From: Mycocentrospora acerina
Taxonomy: Eukaryota; Ascomycota; Dothideomycetes; Pleosporales
Length of the DNA stretch: 64,000 nucleotides
Direction of reading: 5' to 3'
Assembly (NCBI GenBank): GCA_022701365.1
Contig: JAKUHH010000040.1
Span: 372,001-436,000, forward strand
The notes under the pieces are model-generated. The model ran no database searches. It was not told where the DNA came from and saw only the letters and a program-made list of their open reading frames with translations. Made by a program: the position numbers and the translations under genes. Position 1 is the stretch's first letter. Each line of letters opens with the position of its first letter. Shown here in pieces: positions 22,728 to 33,834 of this stretch.

Positions 22728-23582
22728 TCAAGCCGCATTCGTGCCCAATACCTCGAATTCCTGCGAACCCTCCACTCGAATCTTCTCCTTCAGCATCAGC
22801 CCAATATCCCCTGGATGAACGACATTCAACCACACCAACACGGCAAACATCAGTACCGAATCGAACACATACAAAAACGCCTCATTTCTCAGCAAGTATC
22901 CATCATTCCCCTGTGCATACTCGACGACACGGAACACGGACCTGACGAGAATGAACGCCGACGTACCATACAGCACATACAGGTGTTTCTTCCACGGCAC
23001 CGACGATCCCACACTCTGCAAATGTGCGCGCCCACGCCTTTGAAACAATACAGCCACTACGATGAACAGTCCAAAGAAGGCAACTTGTATACATAGCCCT
23101 ACTATGATCAAGTTCTCGCCCGTCTTCACATTGCCAGGACTATCCGCATCGGCAGTACTCATGATCCCGCCACCCCCGCCTTGGGCGAGGAATGAAAGCA
23201 CGTCGCCGCCGACGAAGATCTTGGTGAGCCACTTGCGGCGGATGAGTGCGTACGGCTCGCCGTCGGTGAGCATGATGATGCGCCCGAGGATCATGTACAC
23301 AGTTGCTGCATAGAGGGCTGGGGCGAGGAGCAGTAGGAGGGACTGCATGATGTACGGCCCGAGGGCTTCTTTGTCGTTGTTCGAGAGCGCTCGCCCTATG
23401 TAGCCGATTGTTTCGAAGATACCACCTATGATTAGGGGGATCATGAACCACGATCGCTTGCGGACGGCTTGGTAGGTGTGGAAGGAAGTGGCCAAGGCGA
23501 AGAGGATGACGAAGAGGACTGCGGCGCCGAGGGAGGGTGTGTAGTGGTAAAAGACAAAGTCAGTTTCGTCGTTATCGGACAT
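22728..23582 (-). CDS. RTA1-domain membrane protein
   Basis: Intronless, 284 residues, with about seven hydrophobic helices starting at YTPSLGAAVLFVILFAL and ending at SVLMFAVLVWLNVVHPG. RTA1 family proteins are linked in yeast to resistance to 7-aminocholesterol and to sphingoid-base/lipid translocation (Rsb1); transport by this one is inferred. Family-type stretches include FMIPLIIGGIFETIGYIGR, QSLLLLLAPALYAATVYMI and DVLSFLAQGGGGG. A TATA-like alternating AT run lies 84-97 nt upstream of its start. It is divergent from the Zn2Cys6 regulator gene. Confidence 0.92.
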   Translation of the reverse strand: MSDNDETDFVFYHYTPSLGAAVLFVILFALATSFHTYQAVRKRSWFMIPLIIGGIFETIGYIGRALSNNDKEALGPYIMQSLLLLLAPALYAATVYMILGRIIMLTDGEPYALIRRKWLTKIFVGGDVLSFLAQGGGGGIMSTADADSPGNVKTGENLIIVGLCIQVAFFGLFIVVAVLFQRRGRAHLQSVGSSVPWKKHLYVLYGTSAFILVRSVFRVVEYAQGNDGYLLRNEAFLYVFDSVLMFAVLVWLNVVHPGDIGLMLKEKIRVEGSQEFEVLGTNAA

Positions 23583-24607
23583 GATGCTGGAGGTTCGTTC
23601 GAGGTTAAGAAGTGAGTTGGTGCGAGGTTGGAGGTTGTTGATGTTGGGAGACGATACGTCTTCCAGATATATATATATTGCAGAGGTACGAAAGAGATGT
23701 ACAGAAGGGCAGAAATTGAGTCGAGAGAACGATTGTAGTCACAATAAAGGGTCAATTGCTTGTGGAGGGGGTTTAAAAAAAACTCCGAAGACTTCCAATT
23801 CATAATCTTTATCATTCGTATTCATTCCCGTATTGCCCTTGTTGCACTTCAACAGCGCGGCCGCAGCATCAAATCTTACCAGTCAGAGGTGAGCTTTGAG
23901 AAGCACAGAATCATCACAACATACGGTGGCATGCTCCATATATGGGGGCCTCTTCGTTTATCGTTTATACGCTCTTCTCATTGGCCATAAACAGTTGGGC
24001 AATTGCCTGTAGGAAGGCTAAAGATTTTCGTCCGAATAGCCAAGCCTTTGTTGATGAATGTCTGAAGAAGGCTTAGTCGGAGCCACTCCGCCCCGTTGCG
24101 TGTGCACGACAACGTTGGATGGTAGGTCCCGCCAGAACATTGAGATCAGTGCTGAAAGTATACGCTATACGGTCAGTATGTGTGGCAATCCTAGCCGATG
24201 CGAGTCAGAATTTTCCTATCGTCGTTTATCCTACTCCCAAGGCGCAGCCAAAGTTGCCATTTTCCAACACAAGAAATTGCAGGAAGGTCAAGATAGTACG
24301 TTTCTTGGCTGTGCGGACAAACTTTCAGCTTCAACAACGTCTGACAAAACACACTTCACGGGTACCCACGTGACAAGCAGGTGTTTCGGATTTGTACTAG
24401 ATGGAATATGTCAGGGGGCACAGCCTCTGAGCCACCCAGGACCATCACAACAGAACGCGGCTGGCTGTATAGATTACCCATTCTACCTTTCTGATGCAAC
24501 AGATTTCCTGTTCTGCCTTACGCCTGTCATTGCCCGTTTGTGGTAGTGTTGCTTAACTGGCCCCTTTCGTATACCGTATAGCTAGCGACGATCAAAACAG
24601 GGTCGCG
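23583..24607. other. Divergent intergenic region (1.0 kb)
   Basis: Between the RTA1 gene and the regulator gene, so it holds both promoters. An open frame of 162 codons at 24058-24546 begins with ATG but shows no domain, is Cys/Ser-rich without pattern, and sits where the regulator's 5' region should be; I do not call it a gene. Confidence 0.5.
23666..23679 (-). promoter_or_regulatory. TATA-like AT run before the RTA1 gene
   Basis: A 14-nt alternating AT run lies 84-97 nt upstream of the start at 23582. It is a plausible core-promoter element by sequence and position. Confidence 0.35.
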
Positions 24608-26323
24608 ATGCCTCCTCGAACTCGGAGGATGCATAACAAGTCACGACTTGGATGTCAACAATGCAAAAAGAGACGGATTAAGGTAACTTCTCCCCTCACT
24701 TGCTGTACTTTCGTGTAGTGCCGCATCTTATTCAGGCAAGCGTGTGTACACTAGGTCGCCTGTAGCACATTAGCAAAAACTTCGCCTATCAAATTAGGAG
24801 GTCGTTACTCAGTCGTCTAACGGAAGTGACTGGTGCGTTTGTAGATTGTATCCAGGGCATCAAGCGACGTGCTGTCCTAGTCGAGCAATTTCTCGTTCCA
24901 GTTCTTCTTTCTTAACTCCTGTCTGGCATGGGTTCTTTCAAACGTCTACCTACTGACAAACGATACAATTTGCTAACAGCAAGAACAGTGCGACACGACA
25001 CACCCATCCTGCGCAAACTGCGAAAGAAGAAGCGACTCATGCAGTTTCTTGTCTCTCACCCTTTCATCACAACTTTCTTTGCGTCCAGCATCCCACGTGC
25101 CTGATGCTTCGAGTACGACGCCTGTGCTATCTCCAGTCGATTCTGCAATAAGTGGTAGCGGTTTGAAAACTAAAAAGCCCCGTCCATCACGCCAAGTTTA
25201 CCATCCTGAAGTAATATCGCCTACAATTTCCATTTCACCGCATCTTACCTCTGGTCACAGTTGGAACGAGACTCGAGGCACACTATCGCCCCCGCTTCAA
25301 TATGTCTTGCACCACTATGAATATCTAACCAGTAGTACGTTGGATAATGGCGATCCAGCAAAAGAAGCGTGGAAATTCTGTGTTCCTGAACTTGCTACTC
25401 GCCACGACTTCTTGGTCAGTTGTGTACTCTCAGTTGCTTCTCTGCACCTTGGACAGCTATCCGAAAATACAGAACAAAAGAAGCATATGACAATCTTAGC
25501 AGCACGTCATATGAACAAAGCCATATCACTCTATGGCCCCAAACTTGAAAAGATCAATCAGCAAAATGCCGAAGCACTTTTCATCGGCACAGCATTGACT
25601 TCTATATATGCTTTTCGTACCACCGTTTTGGATTTTGAGGACTTACGAGCAAGAATTCCCCTCGGGACTACCGCCCCCGCACCCTCTATCGTTGACAAAA
25701 TGATGGCTGGTGTGCTTGGAATTATTTGGGGACTCAAAGGTCCATTGACAGTTCTTGCAGAGGGCTGGTTATGGATACTTAACGGAGAAGTAAACCAAAT
25801 CGCGTCGCGGACGTGGTGGCCTAAAACACGTAAGCTGTTCACTTCATTTGCCCGGGAAGAAGACGAACGACTGCGACGCTTAGAAGAGTTATGGGCTCAA
25901 GCCGACCGTCAGTATGGGCCTCATATCGCCTTACTTAATCATGCTCTGTCATCTCTCCGCGAGACATATGCCCTTGTCTCGCAGCTTGCACTCCTAGAAA
26001 AACAACCGTCTGGGTACTTGAATGATGAGAATACAGCTGGTGTTCTAGTTGATCGAGCTGCTATCTTCTCCTGGATAGTGAACTTATCACGCGATTTTAT
26101 TCAATTGGTACAGGCTAAAGACCGTGATGCATTGGTTGTTTTTGCGCATTGGGTTACACTATTAGGGCGAATGCGCAAAGGGTGGTGGCTGGATGGTTTT
26201 GGGTTAAATTCACTGACGGCCATAGCCATGGCACTGGGCAGAGAGAACTGGACACTGATTGAGTGGCCTGCACATAGTTTAGGTGTTAATCTAGATACTG
26301 CGTTCGGAGGCGCATCGAAGTAA
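24608..26323 (+). CDS. Zn(II)2Cys6 transcription factor (Upc2-like architecture)
   Basis: Nuclear DNA-binding regulator. Two exons, 24608-24682 and 24989-26323, give 469 residues; the 306-nt intron splits the zinc cluster just before its third cysteine. The cluster reads GCQQCKKRRIK then CDTTHPSCANCERRSDSC, with all six cysteines in normal spacing. The remainder (around EAWKFCVPELATRHDFLVSC and SVASLHLGQLS) matches the fungal regulators related to sterol-uptake control protein Upc2. Target genes unknown; the RTA1 gene transcribed away from it is a candidate, since both families connect to sterol/lipid stress in yeast. The position of the Met start before RRMHNKSRLG is typical. Confidence 0.9.
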
Positions 26324-26805
26324 ATTTGGAGGGGAGTGATAAAGATATAAAACAAAGTAATTATAGGCCTCGAATTATGAGAACAGTTTCAACAGGCGAG
26401 ATTCAATTTATCTTCACAACGTCGAATTGTGAGAGACATGAGCTACGTCTTGTTAGTCACCAAAACTTGCAAAGCAAGCCCTGGCTGCCATGATTTGTGT
26501 AAACGTCTCTTCTTCCAAGTCTACGAAGCCTTCTCTGTTCTATACTCTGTAAGCGGAGTGAAATACTCAGACCTTGATACATTAAAAATAGCTTGTGAAT
26601 GAGACTATGCGCAACTATGTGGACCAAACTTCCAACTACTCGAGGATCGTGCGATGTGGTAGATGCAGACGCGAAGGAATGGTCAGGTTTCTAACAAAGG
26701 CCGATAAAACTTTACTGGTAATTAAGATAGTGTGCTTTGCAAAAAACCGCTAGATAAAACCGAATTGTCCCGAGAAGGAGTCTGGAATAGTCTACCGCGA
26801 CCCAC
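26324..26805. other. Intergenic, between convergent genes
   Basis: AT-rich sequence with no gene-like feature between the 3' ends of the regulator gene and the F-box-like gene. Confidence 0.45.
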
Positions 26806-27525
26806 CTACACATCCTTCTCTATAAGTCCAAGATTCTCGCATGGGTCTGCATAGCTGATGACTTCAATCCTCAGTTCTAAGTTCTCATTCTGAGCATTCG
26901 TCTTTATCATTTCGAGAGCGAGCTGGCTCGTCAACCCTGTCTTCTCCAGGTACCTATTATCAACCCACTCACTCCACTCTTGAAGGACTACGCACTCTAA
27001 GCCGCCAAGATCTCGAAGAATCTGCAAACATGCGGGACGAATCCTATATGTGGTTGACCGAGTCGAGATCCGAGTCTCCTTGAGGCACACGTCGTGAACT
27101 TGGAGACGAAGAATCGTGATAGACTTGAGCTGTGTAGGCGTGAGCGTGGTAAGAAGATCTTGAAAGCGGAACAAGTGTCGTGCATCGAATTCGTTTAACG
27201 AGAAGATTTGCGAAGATGCTTCAAGATGTAATTGACGACAGGCTTGTGTCAAGGCAAGGAGGTGGACGGGACATTTCCAGTTACCAGGGGGCGTGGCGGA
27301 TGTACATCTGACTCTGATGGCGAATGCGTGAGCACGAGTTTTGCTGATTATGACACGGATTTGTTTGAAACCAAGAACATGGTGGTATATCGTGTTGCGT
27401 AGCTCTGCCGGCAGCCGGAGTAGTGGAGAGGCAGTTCGATTACGATGCGATCTGAATGAGGTTAATTGTGTTTTGGAGGAGAATATCGGAAGGATTCGAA
27501 CATCACTGCTTGCGCATCTGGATTA
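26806..27525 (-). CDS. F-box-like small fungal protein, start unresolved
   Basis: The frame is open from about 27525 down to the stop at 26806 (up to 239 residues) but has no ATG at its 5' end, so a short upstream exon, a missed start or gene decay is implied. It carries the RLPAELRNTIYHHVLGF segment, the common N-terminal box of small fungal proteins related to F-box families. LALTQACRQLHLEASSQIF and LKSITILRLQVHDV follow, as in those proteins. Function unknown; such genes are numerous and often lineage-specific in Dothideomycetes. I treat it as a probable gene with an incomplete model. Confidence 0.5.
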
Positions 27526-28497
27526 ACTGTTGGAGTTAAAGTGATAAGCATATTTCGGAAATCTGTAGCTTTAGTATTTGGTGACGTCAGACTATGGGTT
27601 TGGCGGTGAAAACGGACAAGTTACTGGTATTCCACTTATAACACGAAAGGAGTATCTAATGTGTGTCGAGATCTTTTTTCTTTTATTGGAATAAAGCGAG
27701 AGTTTCCACTGAGAACAGCAGTTTGAGAATGTATAGTGCTGTCACCACCAAAACACGTGAGCAGGATTTACCAATAGGCTAGCGGTTCGATGTACCAAAC
27801 ACCTATCATCGCACTGTTTTCTACGTTTAGATTGGTTATCCGATGAGATGCGGCCAAACTAACTAGAGCTAAGCTATTACTATTCGGCTTGAGATTACTA
27901 TAGATTAGGAAGAGTTAGAGCAGAGAAATATCATTGCTAGATACATACCTGAGCGATCAGAAGGGCTTATCGCCATTTACTCGCCCCAAATGTGGTCAAC
28001 GACTGAGTTTCTTTCATCCTGACATTTTTTGAATGTAATCTCTACTTTTTAATATTTTCGTTTGTCACACGCATTCTTTGTCAAGAGATTAGCGAAGTGC
28101 GGCGTTTTTGCGGGTAGTCACAAGCCATTCGTAATGCGCGAATTGCGCGGCAGCCACTAGCAGTCGCGATGCGCAAGTTGTGCGGTTGCTACTGAGTGTG
28201 TTTTGCCCCATGATTCGAAGCGATAACACCTGAACATTGAGTAGCTCGCAGAATTCAATTTGCTAGAAGTTTCCCTGGCTTTTGTTTAAGTTCAAACCAA
28301 GATCGACCTATTTTCAATCCTTTCATTCATCCACAAACCGCCACTTCTAGAAATTGACATTGTATTCCAGCTACCCTCGTCCCGGCTTCTCATTGTTTCT
28401 CGTACTACCTTTGAAGAACACAAAAGAGTTCAGAATCCACATAAGCTCCTGCTAGGTACATTGCACCACGAACTACGTTTGGAACGGTTTATGCACC
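27526..28497. other. AT-rich intergenic region upstream of the copper ATPase
   Basis: 970 nt without a gene. It contains an imperfect pair of 32-bp repeats near 28129 and a pyrimidine-rich stretch before 28498 that should be the ATPase leader. Confidence 0.5.
28129..28195. repeat. Imperfect tandem pair of 32-bp units
   Basis: Units at 28129-28160 and 28164-28195 align at 22 of 32 positions; nine of the ten differences are transitions. Shared cores are atgcgc and gcgg. It lies about 300-370 nt before the copper ATPase start. It could be a binding-site pair or a decayed duplication. Confidence 0.55.
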
Positions 28498-31400
28498 ATG
28501 TTACTCATGGCGGCCAGGTCGACACTGCGCGAACCGCAACAGGAAATTATCTCTACAACCTGCTTTCTCTCAAATCTGCACTGCCCATCATGTGTGAGAG
28601 TTATCCACGAGTCTTTAGCTACACTTGGACTTTCCCCAGAATATATTGTCGTCTCTATTATTTCACATTCTGTTGTCTTACGTCACAACGTATCGTTGGC
28701 CGTCAACGACATCTTAGATGCTCTCGAGACTGCTGGCTTCGAAGTACACAGCGCTTTTCAAAACAACAGTCCAGTAGAATTACACTCGAGGAAGCGGGGC
28801 TGGGAGTGGAGTGCCAATTTGGAGAGTGAGGTCTCTCGTTGGGCCAGCTCTGGAATTACCCACAGCCCAGAGGAGAATATGTATAAGACAAAGTTGCACT
28901 TATCTCAATGCGATCAGTGTATGAAGGAATGTGGTGGCATAGGTCTAGCAGTTACCGACAAAGATGCGGTACTTCTCAAACCAGAATCAGTTTACACCAA
29001 TCTCCCAAAAGCTAATTACGATGGCACCTCGTCTCTCAATCCTATATGTTCCGATAAGAAAGACTCTATCCGGGCGGAGCGTGCAACTAACCCACCGGTT
29101 TACAAGGCGACAATGCTTTTGTCTGGAATGACCTGCAGCTCATGTGTAAGCAGTATCAACCGTGCTATATTACAACTGCCTTGCGTACAATCGGTAGACA
29201 TCAATCTCATCACGAATAGCGGAGTGGTGGTCTTCGAAAAAAGGTCCGATATCAATGAAGTCACTTCAACAATAGAAGACTGTGGGTTTGAAGTTGATGT
29301 GGAGAAGCTGGAAGAGATCCAGACCCTACCCTCAAAGATTAATCCGCATTCCAGGCATTACTCAGACATATGGCGTGCAATATATGTTGTAGGAGGGATG
29401 ACCTGTAGTTCCTGTGTTGGAAATGTCACCACTGCGCTCAAATCACACAATTGGGTCAAGAGAGTAGAAATTAACCTCTTGTCAAACAGTGCCACTGTGA
29501 TCTTTACAGGCAGGGATCATCTACTGGAGTTAAGAGAGAGTATCGAGGAAGCAGGCTATGAAGCAATACTTGAAAATATCGCACTGGAGGATGCCAAAGA
29601 AGATAAAGATGAAGGCCGGACCGTCGCTATTCGTATCGATGGAATGTTCTGTCATCACTGCCCTGGCCACATCATACAAGAACTAAGCAAGAAGTTTGAA
29701 GAACGCCTTACGCTCGAACCAGGGGACCCGGAATTTTCTCTCTCTTCGCCCATTCTACAAATGAGATATATTCCGAATGCGCCTCAATTCACAATTCGGC
29801 ACATTTTCGACGCAATCGTGGACTCAAATGTAGTTTTCAAGCCGTCTCTACATCGTCCTCCAACAATAGAAGAGCGTGCTCGACAGATGCATGCACAAGA
29901 GCAAAGACGTATTTTATTCCGTTTGGTCCTCTGCATTCTTGTGGCGGTTCCAACATTCATGCTTGGTATCGTCTTTATGAGCCTTGTTCGGTCGACCAAC
30001 TCGATTCGCAAGTATCTCATGACCCCAATCTGGGCAGGCAACGTCACCAGACTCAATTGGGCTTTGTTCATACTAGCCATCCCGATTTATTTCTTTGCCG
30101 CCGATACATTTCATCGTCGGGCTCTCATGGAGGTGCGAGGCATGTGGCGTCCAGGAAGCCGTACGCCAATTTGGCACCGTTTCATACGTTTCGGAAGTAT
30201 GAACATGCTCATCTCACTTGCGACGAGTATCGCCTTTTTTACATCGATAGCCGAATTGATACTGGCTGCAACAAAAATATCGTCAGGCTCATTAAATGAT
30301 TCGTACTTTGATGCTGTGGTTTTCTTGACTCTGTTCATACTCATCGGCCGTTATCTCGAAGCATATAGCAAGGCAAGGACTGGAGATGCTGTAATGTCGC
30401 TTGGGAGACTCCGCCCTGAGGAAGCTATTCTTGTGTGTGCCCAGAAAGGAGATATAAAAGTTGCAACCGATTTACTGGACATTGGTGATATTGTCCGAAT
30501 CCACCATGGTACCTCACCGCCCTTCGACGGTATTATGCTTGATGTCAATGCAAGCTTTGATGAATCTAGTCTCACTGGAGAGTCAAAACCTGTCAAGAAA
30601 GAAGCTGGTGATATCGTTTATTCAGGGACGATAAACAAGGGCGTACCAGTCAAAATCAAGACCACAACCGTTTCAGGCACTTCTATGCTCGACCAGATCA
30701 TAAACGCCGTTCGAGAAGGCCAGACACGCCGTGCACCTGTCGAACGTGTTGCTGATGTCATCACTTCACATTTTGTTCCTTTCGTAATTGTTATAGCAGT
30801 TTTAACCTGGTTGGTATGGCTGGTCCTAGGTATCACTGGCACGATTCCCAAGGACTGGAAAGATGAAAGTACCGGCGGATGGGCTCTTTGGTCCCTAAGA
30901 TTTGCCATTGCGGTTTTCGTCATTGCTTGCCCTTGTGGAATTGGTCTTGCGGCGCCCACTGCGTTGTTCGTCGGCGGTGGTCTGGCAGCGAAGCATGGTA
31001 TCCTCGTCAGGGGCGGTGGTGAAGCCTTTCAGGAGGCCAGTTCACTGGACTGTATCGTCTTTGACAAAACGGGCACCCTCACTCAAGGCGGAGACCCGGT
31101 AGTCACTGCTCATAGCATCACCGATTCTCACAACCGCTCACTTGTTTTCAGTGTCGTCAAGGCTTTGGAGGAAAATAGCAATCACCCTATTGCTCGAGCG
31201 CTGGCTGCGTTTTGCAATGATCAGAACGATGGTAAGTTTTCTATTGTCAATGTTGATGAAGTGCCTGGAAAGGGCTTAAAGGGCACGTTCATCGGTAACG
31301 GACAAGAGATCGTAGTGATTATCGGCAACGAAGCCTTCATGGAGGATCATCATGTTACCATACCATCCAATGACGCCTCGAAACTCCAAACCTGGAAGGC

Positions 31401-32337
31401 TCGAGGGGAATCAATCGCTTTGGTTGCAATGTATTCGTCACAGGCAGCTTACGAGCCTACCGTATCAGCTGGCTGTCAGACTTCTCCTGAAATGCTTTTA
31501 GGTTCTACACCCGCGACACAACCCTCTCCAACCTGGCGACTTGCTTGCATGTTTTCCATCGCTGACGCTCTACGTCCCGAAGCCATTCGAGTCGTTAGTA
31601 CGTTGAGGAAGCGCGGCATTGACGTATGGATGCTCTCTGGAGACAATCCAGTTACCGCAAATGCAGTTGGCGCACAAATCGGCATCCCTATCTCTAACAT
31701 TATCGCTGGCGTGCTTCCAGATCAGAAGGCAGAAAAGATCAAACATCTTCAGCAAACGCTCGTGAAATCACACAAGCCTGCTGTGATCCACATTCCCTTC
31801 CTCTCAAATATTAAGTCCTGGAAAGTGAAGAAGGCAACTATCGCTATGGTAGGAGATGGTATCAATGACGCACCAGCTTTGAGCACTGCAGACCTGAGTA
31901 TTGCCATCGGAAGTGGATCAGATATCGCAATCTCCTCATCATCTTTCATTCTCATCAACAGCCATCTCAACACCATCATCACGCTTCTTGATCTCTCGCG
32001 TGTTGTTTTTCGGCGCGTGTATTTCAACTTCGGATGGGCCCTCATCTACAATCTGATTGCTATGCCTGTCGCAGCAGGAGTGTTGTTTCCAATTACATCG
32101 GGCACCAAAGACATGGATATGGATCATCATGGTGATGGCACAAAGGCAAGTGGCGCGAAACATGTTAGGCTTGATCCTGTATGGGCGAGCCTCGCAATGG
32201 CTTTGAGCAGTGTGAGCGTGATCTGTAGCAGTTTGGCTCTGAGAAGCAACATCCCTGGAGTGGGGTTTGTAGTAAGGAAAGAAATTGCACTGGAGGAGGA
32301 TGTGGTAACGGAGCAAAGGAATGTTGAGACAGTATGA
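28498..32337 (+). CDS. Copper-transporting P1B-type ATPase (CrpA/CCC2 type)
   Basis: Pumps Cu(I) across a membrane with ATP. Intronless, 1279 residues. Metal-binding Cys pairs in order: HCPSC (about residue 29), QCDQC (about 139), GMTCSSC (about 210), GMTCSSC (about 300) and GMFCHHC (about 381). Then come membrane helices, the actuator TGES (about 692), the intramembrane CPC site (IACPCGIG, about 808), the phosphorylation site DKTGT (about 855), SNHPIARAL (about 893) and GDGINDAP (about 1118). All catalytic motifs are intact. A His/Asp loop (MDMDHHGDG) precedes the last helix pair. The length and the extra Cys pairs resemble the fungal copper-detoxification pump CrpA more than the shorter Golgi pump CCC2, but this is a judgement without alignment. 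Start at 28498; a second Met three codons on is possible. Confidence 0.93.
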   Translation: MLLMAARSTLREPQQEIISTTCFLSNLHCPSCVRVIHESLATLGLSPEYIVVSIISHSVVLRHNVSLAVNDILDALETAGFEVHSAFQNNSPVELHSRKRGWEWSANLESEVSRWASSGITHSPEENMYKTKLHLSQCDQCMKECGGIGLAVTDKDAVLLKPESVYTNLPKANYDGTSSLNPICSDKKDSIRAERATNPPVYKATMLLSGMTCSSCVSSINRAILQLPCVQSVDINLITNSGVVVFEKRSDINEVTSTIEDCGFEVDVEKLEEIQTLPSKINPHSRHYSDIWRAIYVVGGMTCSSCVGNVTTALKSHNWVKRVEINLLSNSATVIFTGRDHLLELRESIEEAGYEAILENIALEDAKEDKDEGRTVAIRIDGMFCHHCPGHIIQELSKKFEERLTLEPGDPEFSLSSPILQMRYIPNAPQFTIRHIFDAIVDSNVVFKPSLHRPPTIEERARQMHAQEQRRILFRLVLCILVAVPTFMLGIVFMSLVRSTNSIRKYLMTPIWAGNVTRLNWALFILAIPIYFFAADTFHRRALMEVRGMWRPGSRTPIWHRFIRFGSMNMLISLATSIAFFTSIAELILAATKISSGSLNDSYFDAVVFLTLFILIGRYLEAYSKARTGDAVMSLGRLRPEEAILVCAQKGDIKVATDLLDIGDIVRIHHGTSPPFDGIMLDVNASFDESSLTGESKPVKKEAGDIVYSGTINKGVPVKIKTTTVSGTSMLDQIINAVREGQTRRAPVERVADVITSHFVPFVIVIAVLTWLVWLVLGITGTIPKDWKDESTGGWALWSLRFAIAVFVIACPCGIGLAAPTALFVGGGLAAKHGILVRGGGEAFQEASSLDCIVFDKTGTLTQGGDPVVTAHSITDSHNRSLVFSVVKALEENSNHPIARALAAFCNDQNDGKFSIVNVDEVPGKGLKGTFIGNGQEIVVIIGNEAFMEDHHVTIPSNDASKLQTWKARGESIALVAMYSSQAAYEPTVSAGCQTSPEMLLGSTPATQPSPTWRLACMFSIADALRPEAIRVVSTLRKRGIDVWMLSGDNPVTANAVGAQIGIPISNIIAGVLPDQKAEKIKHLQQTLVKSHKPAVIHIPFLSNIKSWKVKKATIAMVGDGINDAPALSTADLSIAIGSGSDIAISSSSFILINSHLNTIITLLDLSRVVFRRVYFNFGWALIYNLIAMPVAAGVLFPITSGTKDMDMDHHGDGTKASGAKHVRLDPVWASLAMALSSVSVICSSLALRSNIPGVGFVVRKEIALEEDVVTEQRNVETV

Positions 32338-33834
32338 TTGGTGTGGTAGTCACATGTATTCGTTCAATTCATCCAAGCTTTGATTTTAGTTATCGTTGGT
32401 TGTTGTTAATGATGAAGAAATCTGAGCCCCCCTTGAGTTTGCGTCTGTGTTTGTGGACCACATCTTCCTTGCAGTTATTGGGAGAGGTGATCGAGAACCT
32501 CAAACTTCAAAGACTTGTGTAAGTAGGATAAACTCATAACGGAGGATGTTATGTTGTACAGCTAGGTGTTGATGGAACACGAGGTATGACACCATAGGAC
32601 CCACAGTTACACGTTCGAAATTGGTTCAAGGTGAGATGATCTGGACACGTCGTTGACCCACCACACGAATGTGGAGGATCGGAAGGTCGTCGAAAGCCCA
32701 GAATGCTCAATCTACCGAAGAACTGGTTCCAAAAAGCAGGATCTGCTGGATCTCTGGAGAAAAAATTGGAGATTGTGAGATTCAGCGGGTCTTGGAGGAG
32801 GGTTACCGTTGCCTTTGCTGGAGTTTCTTGCGTCGACACTCCAGCACCCCCACGCAAGACCCACATGCGAGAAGTCAGGGTGCAGGGACATCAATAGTGG
32901 GATCGGCATCTTGCCGCAAGCCACCAGGGTTCGAAACAGCGTACAAGACGATAAGAAAACGGTGGAAGGAGAATTTCCGAGAGTCGCGACAAGATGTAAT
33001 GCCGTTATGGCATCACAGGCTTGGGCTAAAATAGATTTTTAGAGTATGCAGCTTGCACATCGCATGTGCATAACAAAGGCGCGAATAGCAGCAGCCTAGG
33101 ACCTGCAGGACAAATGACGTATGTTGTGAGGATCCCAAGAAGCCTCCAACGGTTTTGTGAGGCGCCTCATCCGGCTCCCGAATAACCTGCCGCATGTGAA
33201 TTGACGACCTCCTTTCTTGGTTCCGAACAAAGCGTCCGCGCTGAGTCTTGCCATTGGGGCACTCTGTCCTTTTGTTGGGGGCAAATGCGGAAGCTTCTGT
33301 GCCAGGACTCGCTCTCAACACACTTGAGTACGGCGGCTCCACTCAAAAAGCGCCATCAACGTCAATCAAGACCCAGCAGCTGCGACCCAGTTATTTTATG
33401 ATAACTGACTGGGTGAAGAAAAGGCAATCGTCTTGTTGAAATTAGACATCGTAGATCGGCGTCGTCCCTGAATAATCCTGGCCACACGCGTGCTATTGAT
33501 ATTTGATGAGCAACTCCCGCGAAACGTGTTTCCAATATATTTCTGTCTACACCGCGATTTTGTTGCAGCTTGATATTCTTCCGTTACGTTGTTCTGTCGT
33601 TTCATCCATGCACTTCCATCGCTCCACGCATCAGAGTCCGTAACTTAACCGAAAGTTTTATCGAAAAATCAATCGCGTTCAAAACTTTTAGAAGCAAGCT
33701 AACGACGTCATCCCGCTCATTGAGACGTCTTCAAAATCTACTTCACATAGATCACGTAGCTATCTTTCGACCTATTGATTGCCAAACACATTACACATAC
33801 ACACAAGGCCTCGAGCCTGACCGACATAAAAACT
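32338..33834. other. Long intergenic region (1.5 kb)
   Basis: Overlapping short frames on both strands with no recognisable product. The last ~250 nt are the likely promoter and leader of the MscS gene. No repeat or mobile element identified. Confidence 0.45.

Noticed and set aside
24058..24546. 162-codon ATG frame upstream of the Zn2Cys6 gene
   Set aside because: No domain or splice support, patternless composition, and it occupies the regulator's promoter region.
27480..27520. tRNA-like TTCGAATCC on the - strand
   Set aside because: Flanking bases do not pair as a T-stem and no acceptor or anticodon arm can be drawn.
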